Assembly: GCA_045641605.1 (NCBI GenBank)
Contig: JAZUHG010000050.1
Location: 1-16,571, forward strand
DNA from: Equivita sp045641605
Lineage (GTDB): Bacteria; Actinomycetota; Coriobacteriia; Coriobacteriales; Eggerthellaceae
DNA: 16,571 nt
Direction of reading: 5' to 3'
A program made the position numbers and the translations under genes. Positions 13,733-16,571 of the stretch are shown one piece after another. The notes beneath the pieces are model-generated. The model did no database searches and had not been told where the DNA came from. It worked only from the letters and a program-made list of their open reading frames with translations. Each line of letters starts with the position of its first letter. Position 1 is the first letter of the stretch.

Positions 13733-16180
13733 CTAAATTTGTCCCAAAGAGATGCCACCATCATTCGGTGGAACTTCACGGTTTAGAGCTACAGAAAATC
13801 CAGCATCAATTAACTTTTTGATTGAATTTTCAATTAAATAACGATTCATAAAAACACCGCCAGATAAAGCAACTTGCTTAATGCCATAAAGCTGGTTTGC
13901 AAGTTGAGCGCATTGTAAAATTGCATTTACGAAAGCATCATGAAAATTCTTTGCAATTAGCCCAACATCAAGGCCTTTATCCATATCTTCTAACAGGGCT
14001 TTAAAGGTATTTCATGCATCCATCAAAACAACAGAAGTATCATGCGCTGTTGAATTTTTAGAGCCCACATTTTTATTGAATGCAATTTCATAACTTTTAT
14101 CAAAAGCCTTTTTCTTATTGGCAGACAAATAATCTCAAAGTTTAGCTTCAAGCATGATGGCAGCCTCGCCTTCGTAACTAGGTTTATCACAAATTCCCAA
14201 AAGTGCCGAAGCCGCATCAAATAGTCTTCCAACAGATGAAGTCATAGGCGAATTTAAGCCCTGCTCAATCATAGAATTCAAATTTTGCAAATCATTATTT
14301 GAAAATTTATCAAGAATTGGCTTGGCAGATTTTTCATCTAGCAAATCCAAGCTTCACAAAACTCCATAGGCAATTTTAAGTGGATCCTTAATAGCAGATT
14401 TCCCTCCAGCCATTGGGACGTACGTGAAATTTGCAAATCGTTCAAAGTCATGAGTGTTGCAAATTAAACACTCGCCACCTCAAATATTTTTATCCATGCC
14501 ATAACCTGTGCCATCAAAAGCAAAACCAATCACAGGCCCCTGCATCCCATTTTCATACATTACACTGCGAATATGCGCAAAGTGGTGCTGAACTTCGGTG
14601 ACGCTTTTTGCGTTTTGCTTTGCTCATTTGGACGTTAGATATTCTGGATGCATGTCGCAATAGAGATTTTTTGGCTTAAATTTGAAATTCTTTTCATATT
14701 GCTTTTTTGCCGAAGTTCAAGAATCCATAACTTCGGCGTTTTCGACATCTCCAATGTGTTGAGAGACAAAAACTTCGGTGTTAAATTTAGAATTTTCATC
14801 CGCCTCTGGAATAGGACGACTAAATGCAAAAGTATTTTTTTGCTCTGGGCCACATGCAAAAGCAGAATCAGGCTTTTCCAATTTAATTTTAATCGGCGAA
14901 GGCGAATATCCACGTGCTCGACGAATCATTTGAATTGCATCGGTGCCGTCTGCATCAATAACGCGAACAACACTGTCATCATAACGCGCCAAAATCTCAC
15001 GGTTATTACCAAGAAATGCATCAGCAACATCACCCAAAGCCTCAAAAGCAAGTTCATCGTTGGTAACGATTGGGTTGTCGTAGATGTTTCCAGACGTCAT
15101 AACCAAAAACTTGCCACCAGCCTTAGCAAAATCATGCATAAGAATGTGCTGGACAGGCGTGTATGGAAGCATAACACCAAGTTCAGGCAAACCCATCGCA
15201 ACATTATCTGCCAAAATTTCAGTATTCTTGGATTTTAAAAGAACAATCGGTCGAACAGAGCCCTCCAAAAGCTCTTGCTCAGTTTTATTGACTTTACAAA
15301 TTTCTTTAACAGATTTTAAATTGGTCGCCATGATTGCAAAAGCTTTATTGCTTCGCATCTTTTTACTCCGAAGCCTCGCAACAGCTTTCTCGTTGGTCGC
15401 ATCACAAGCAAGATGAAAGCCACCAAGACCTTTAATAGCTACAATTTTTCCATCCTTTAAATATTTCACACATTTGGAAAAAATTTCATCGGACTCTTCG
15501 CGATTAGACGCAAAAAAAAGCGACCCTAGTGGGTCGGCCCCCGCCCCCTGGGAACCAACCCGCTGTGATCGCTTAACGTTTTTAGCTTCTAACCAGCTGA
15601 TTTGAGGTCCACAATCAAAACATGCATCAGGCTGAGCATGAAACCTCCTGTCAGCTGGATTGTGATATTCGTCATTGCAAACATCACACATTTTAAAGGT
15701 ACGCATAGTAGTATAGCATCTATCGTAGGGTAATTTATCAATAATTGTAAAACGCGGCCCGCAATTCGTACAATTAATAAATGGGTAACGGTAACGCCTA
15801 TCCTTTTTATCAAAAAGTTCCTTAACACAATCCTTGCAAGTGGCAATGTCTGGAGAAATTAAAGTCTCACCCGCCGAAGACCCAGCCTTCGAAGTTTTAA
15901 CATCCTCCGAATGCTTAATCTCAAAAGATTTGTATCCTTCCAATGGAACTTCTTGCATTTCGATTTGCTCAACACGCGATGCAGCAGGAGCAGCGTTAGT
16001 AAGCGCAAGGCAAAATTCATCGACAAGTTTGTCCTCGCCTTCGGCGTGAATATGAACACCATCAGCAGAGTTATAAACCCAACCATTAATCAAGTGAAGC
16101 TTAGCTTGCCTATAAACAAAAGGTCTAAAGCCAACACCTTGAACTATGCCAGTTACATGTATTTTTAATGCAATAAGCAT
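13733..16180 (-). CDS. hypF: carbamoyltransferase HypF, [NiFe]-hydrogenase maturation (six UGA=Trp)
   Basis: HypF converts carbamoyl phosphate to carbamoyl-adenylate and transfers the carbamoyl group to HypE, the source of the cyanide ligands of the [NiFe] site. Domains in order: acylphosphatase (residues 1-92, GIVQGVGFRPFVYR); HypF zinc fingers (about 115-195, four CxxC pairs including CKDC, CTNCGPRF and CDVC); YrdC-like domain (KIVAIKGLGGFHLACDA onward); C-terminal Kae1/TobZ-like domain (CDMHPEY, VQHHFAH, FAFDGTGYG, IWGGE, ALSGGVFMNR, PPNDGGISLGQ). Standard-code ORFs break at TGA codons 488, 519, 567, 609, 682 and 723. As Trp these give one 815-residue protein, slightly above the usual 740-780. 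A GC-rich insert at 15518-15574 lies between the zinc fingers and the YrdC domain. No other hyp gene is in the window, so the hydrogenase target is unknown. Confidence 0.95.
15518..15574. repeat. GC-rich palindromic element inserted in frame within hypF
   Basis: A 57-bp segment bounded by AAGCGA (15518-15523) and TCGCTT (15569-15574) is about 68% GC (39 of 57) in an AT-rich gene. It contains a perfect hairpin CGACCC-TAGT-GGGTCG (15521-15536) and a C-rich centre. Its length is 19 codons, so the frame is kept. It encodes a Gly/Ser/Gln-rich stretch (RSQRVGSQGAGADPLGS) with codons such as CGG, GGG and GCG, in a linker where HypF proteins normally have little sequence. It differs from the GGGGACGGAGG repeats. 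Its boundaries and mobility are inferred. Confidence 0.6.
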
Positions 16181-16188
16181 GTTTTTAA

Positions 16189-16210
16189 ATTATAAACCAT
16201 TAAATAATGG
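16189..16210 (-). promoter_or_regulatory. hypF promoter region: TATAAT with adjacent palindrome
   Basis: On the minus strand TATAAT (16194-16189) ends 8 nt before the hypF ATG at 16180, with no Shine-Dalgarno, so the mRNA is probably leaderless. Immediately upstream, CCATTAAATAATGG (16197-16210) is a 6-bp inverted repeat with a 2-bp centre, placed between -10 and -35 where a repressor could bind. The -10 is clear; the operator idea is weak. Confidence 0.5.
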
Positions 16211-16301
16211 AAGAATCGAAGTATTGGTAAAGACAACGACAAATAATTATATCTGACAGCATAAACTTTTACTCGGATAATTTCACGCTAGGTTACGACT
16301 A

Positions 16302-16571
16302 TTACTTGTTTTTTGCTTTTTTTAAATATTTATTACCCTTGTATTTTGAATCGTCAAAAGCCATAATAGGCAAAAAGAAAAAACTGCATAATATTAAACC
16401 AACACAAAAAGCATTACTTTTGCCAAATGCCTTACCAAGCTTTATTCAGGCAAATGCAGAAATGATTATTATAATTAGATCTAGTGCAAGTAATAAGCAT
16501 ACTGAAAATATAAGATTTCCATACATTCATATATATAGTATCTCATTAACAAAAAATATGTAAAATTCTTT
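16302..16571 (-). CDS. DUF5684-like membrane protein, 3' part (two UGA=Trp), continues off the window
   Basis: A partial gene visible only when TGA is read as Trp. The frame is open from the window edge (16571) to TAA at 16302-16304, 89 residues. TGA at 16527-16529 gives YIWMYGN and TGA at 16446-16448 gives AFAWIKLGKAFG. The C-terminal pattern KAFGKSNAFCVGL, a hydrophobic helix, then FLPIMAFDDSKYKG resembles the end of DUF5684 proteins (small membrane proteins with the AKAFGK...GLxxLPxIFYPILGFG...Y ending), as I remember that family. The upstream half holds two further hydrophobic segments. Function is unknown. hypF starts 121 bp downstream on the same strand with its own promoter. The 5' end lies outside this window. 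Confidence 0.72.

Noticed and set aside
14648..15238. 196-aa ORF on the plus strand
   Set aside because: It lies antisense to hypF. Its composition is that of a reverse-strand shadow, with no family resemblance.
16306..16563. 85-aa plus-strand ORF with TTG start
   Set aside because: No Shine-Dalgarno and no recognisable family; the minus strand holds the DUF5684-like frame over the same bases.
1..16571. CRISPR array, tRNA, rRNA, prophage or insertion sequence
   Set aside because: I looked for regularly spaced repeats, cloverleaf-like segments and transposase or integrase motifs; none was found in the small intergenic spaces.

Overview
The window is about 16.6 kb of AT-rich, gene-dense bacterial DNA. 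Its main feature is that UGA is read as tryptophan. Nine of the fifteen genes run through in-frame TGA codons (22 in all), and several of these sit exactly where the protein family has a near-invariant Trp (CysS, ThyX, DnaK, HypF). No gene uses TGA as its stop; I count 12 TAA and 3 TAG. Under the standard code these genes look like pairs or strings of broken ORFs. Under a UGA=Trp code they are intact and of family-typical length. I count 25 UGG against 22 UGA Trp codons, so both are in regular use.

The gene content argues against a Mollicute: HypF ([NiFe]-hydrogenase maturation), IspD and IspF (MEP pathway), ThyX, ClpC and DUF5684/DUF5685 proteins. The DnaK linker motif HMGTDW, the lysozyme-like secreted protein and the DUF5685/J-domain/DnaK cluster suggest a low-GC relative of the Coriobacteriia (Actinobacteriota). 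That placement is an inference from remembered family features, not a search result.

Layout. 88-519 (+): GtrA-family membrane protein. 526-598: perfect REP-like hairpin. 691-1692 (+): gap, with a bidirectional terminator. 1755-3424 (-): thyX followed by a diacylglycerol kinase-like gene, whose last codons come from a single arm of the same repeat. 3540-7455 (+): membrane zinc-ribbon protein, DUF5685 protein, J-domain/TPR protein with a Cys-rich tail, then dnaK, with a second REP-like hairpin just before dnaK; this looks like a co-chaperone module. 7485-8288 (+): secreted lysozyme/glucosaminidase-like protein with five UGA codons. 8295-10255 (+): ispF-cysS, translationally coupled. 10256-13676 (-): clpC-ispD operon meeting cysS tail to tail with no gap. 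13733-16180 (-): hypF with six UGA codons and an in-frame GC-rich palindromic insert. 16302-16571 (-): 3' end of a DUF5684-like membrane protein, missed by standard-code ORF calling.

Regulation. Several genes (7485, 4807, 8295 and hypF) have a TATAAT/TAAAAT hexamer only 8-10 nt before ATG and no Shine-Dalgarno, which suggests leaderless mRNAs. gap, dnaK, clpC and ispD have clear Shine-Dalgarno sequences. I saw no tRNA, rRNA, CRISPR array, insertion sequence or prophage.
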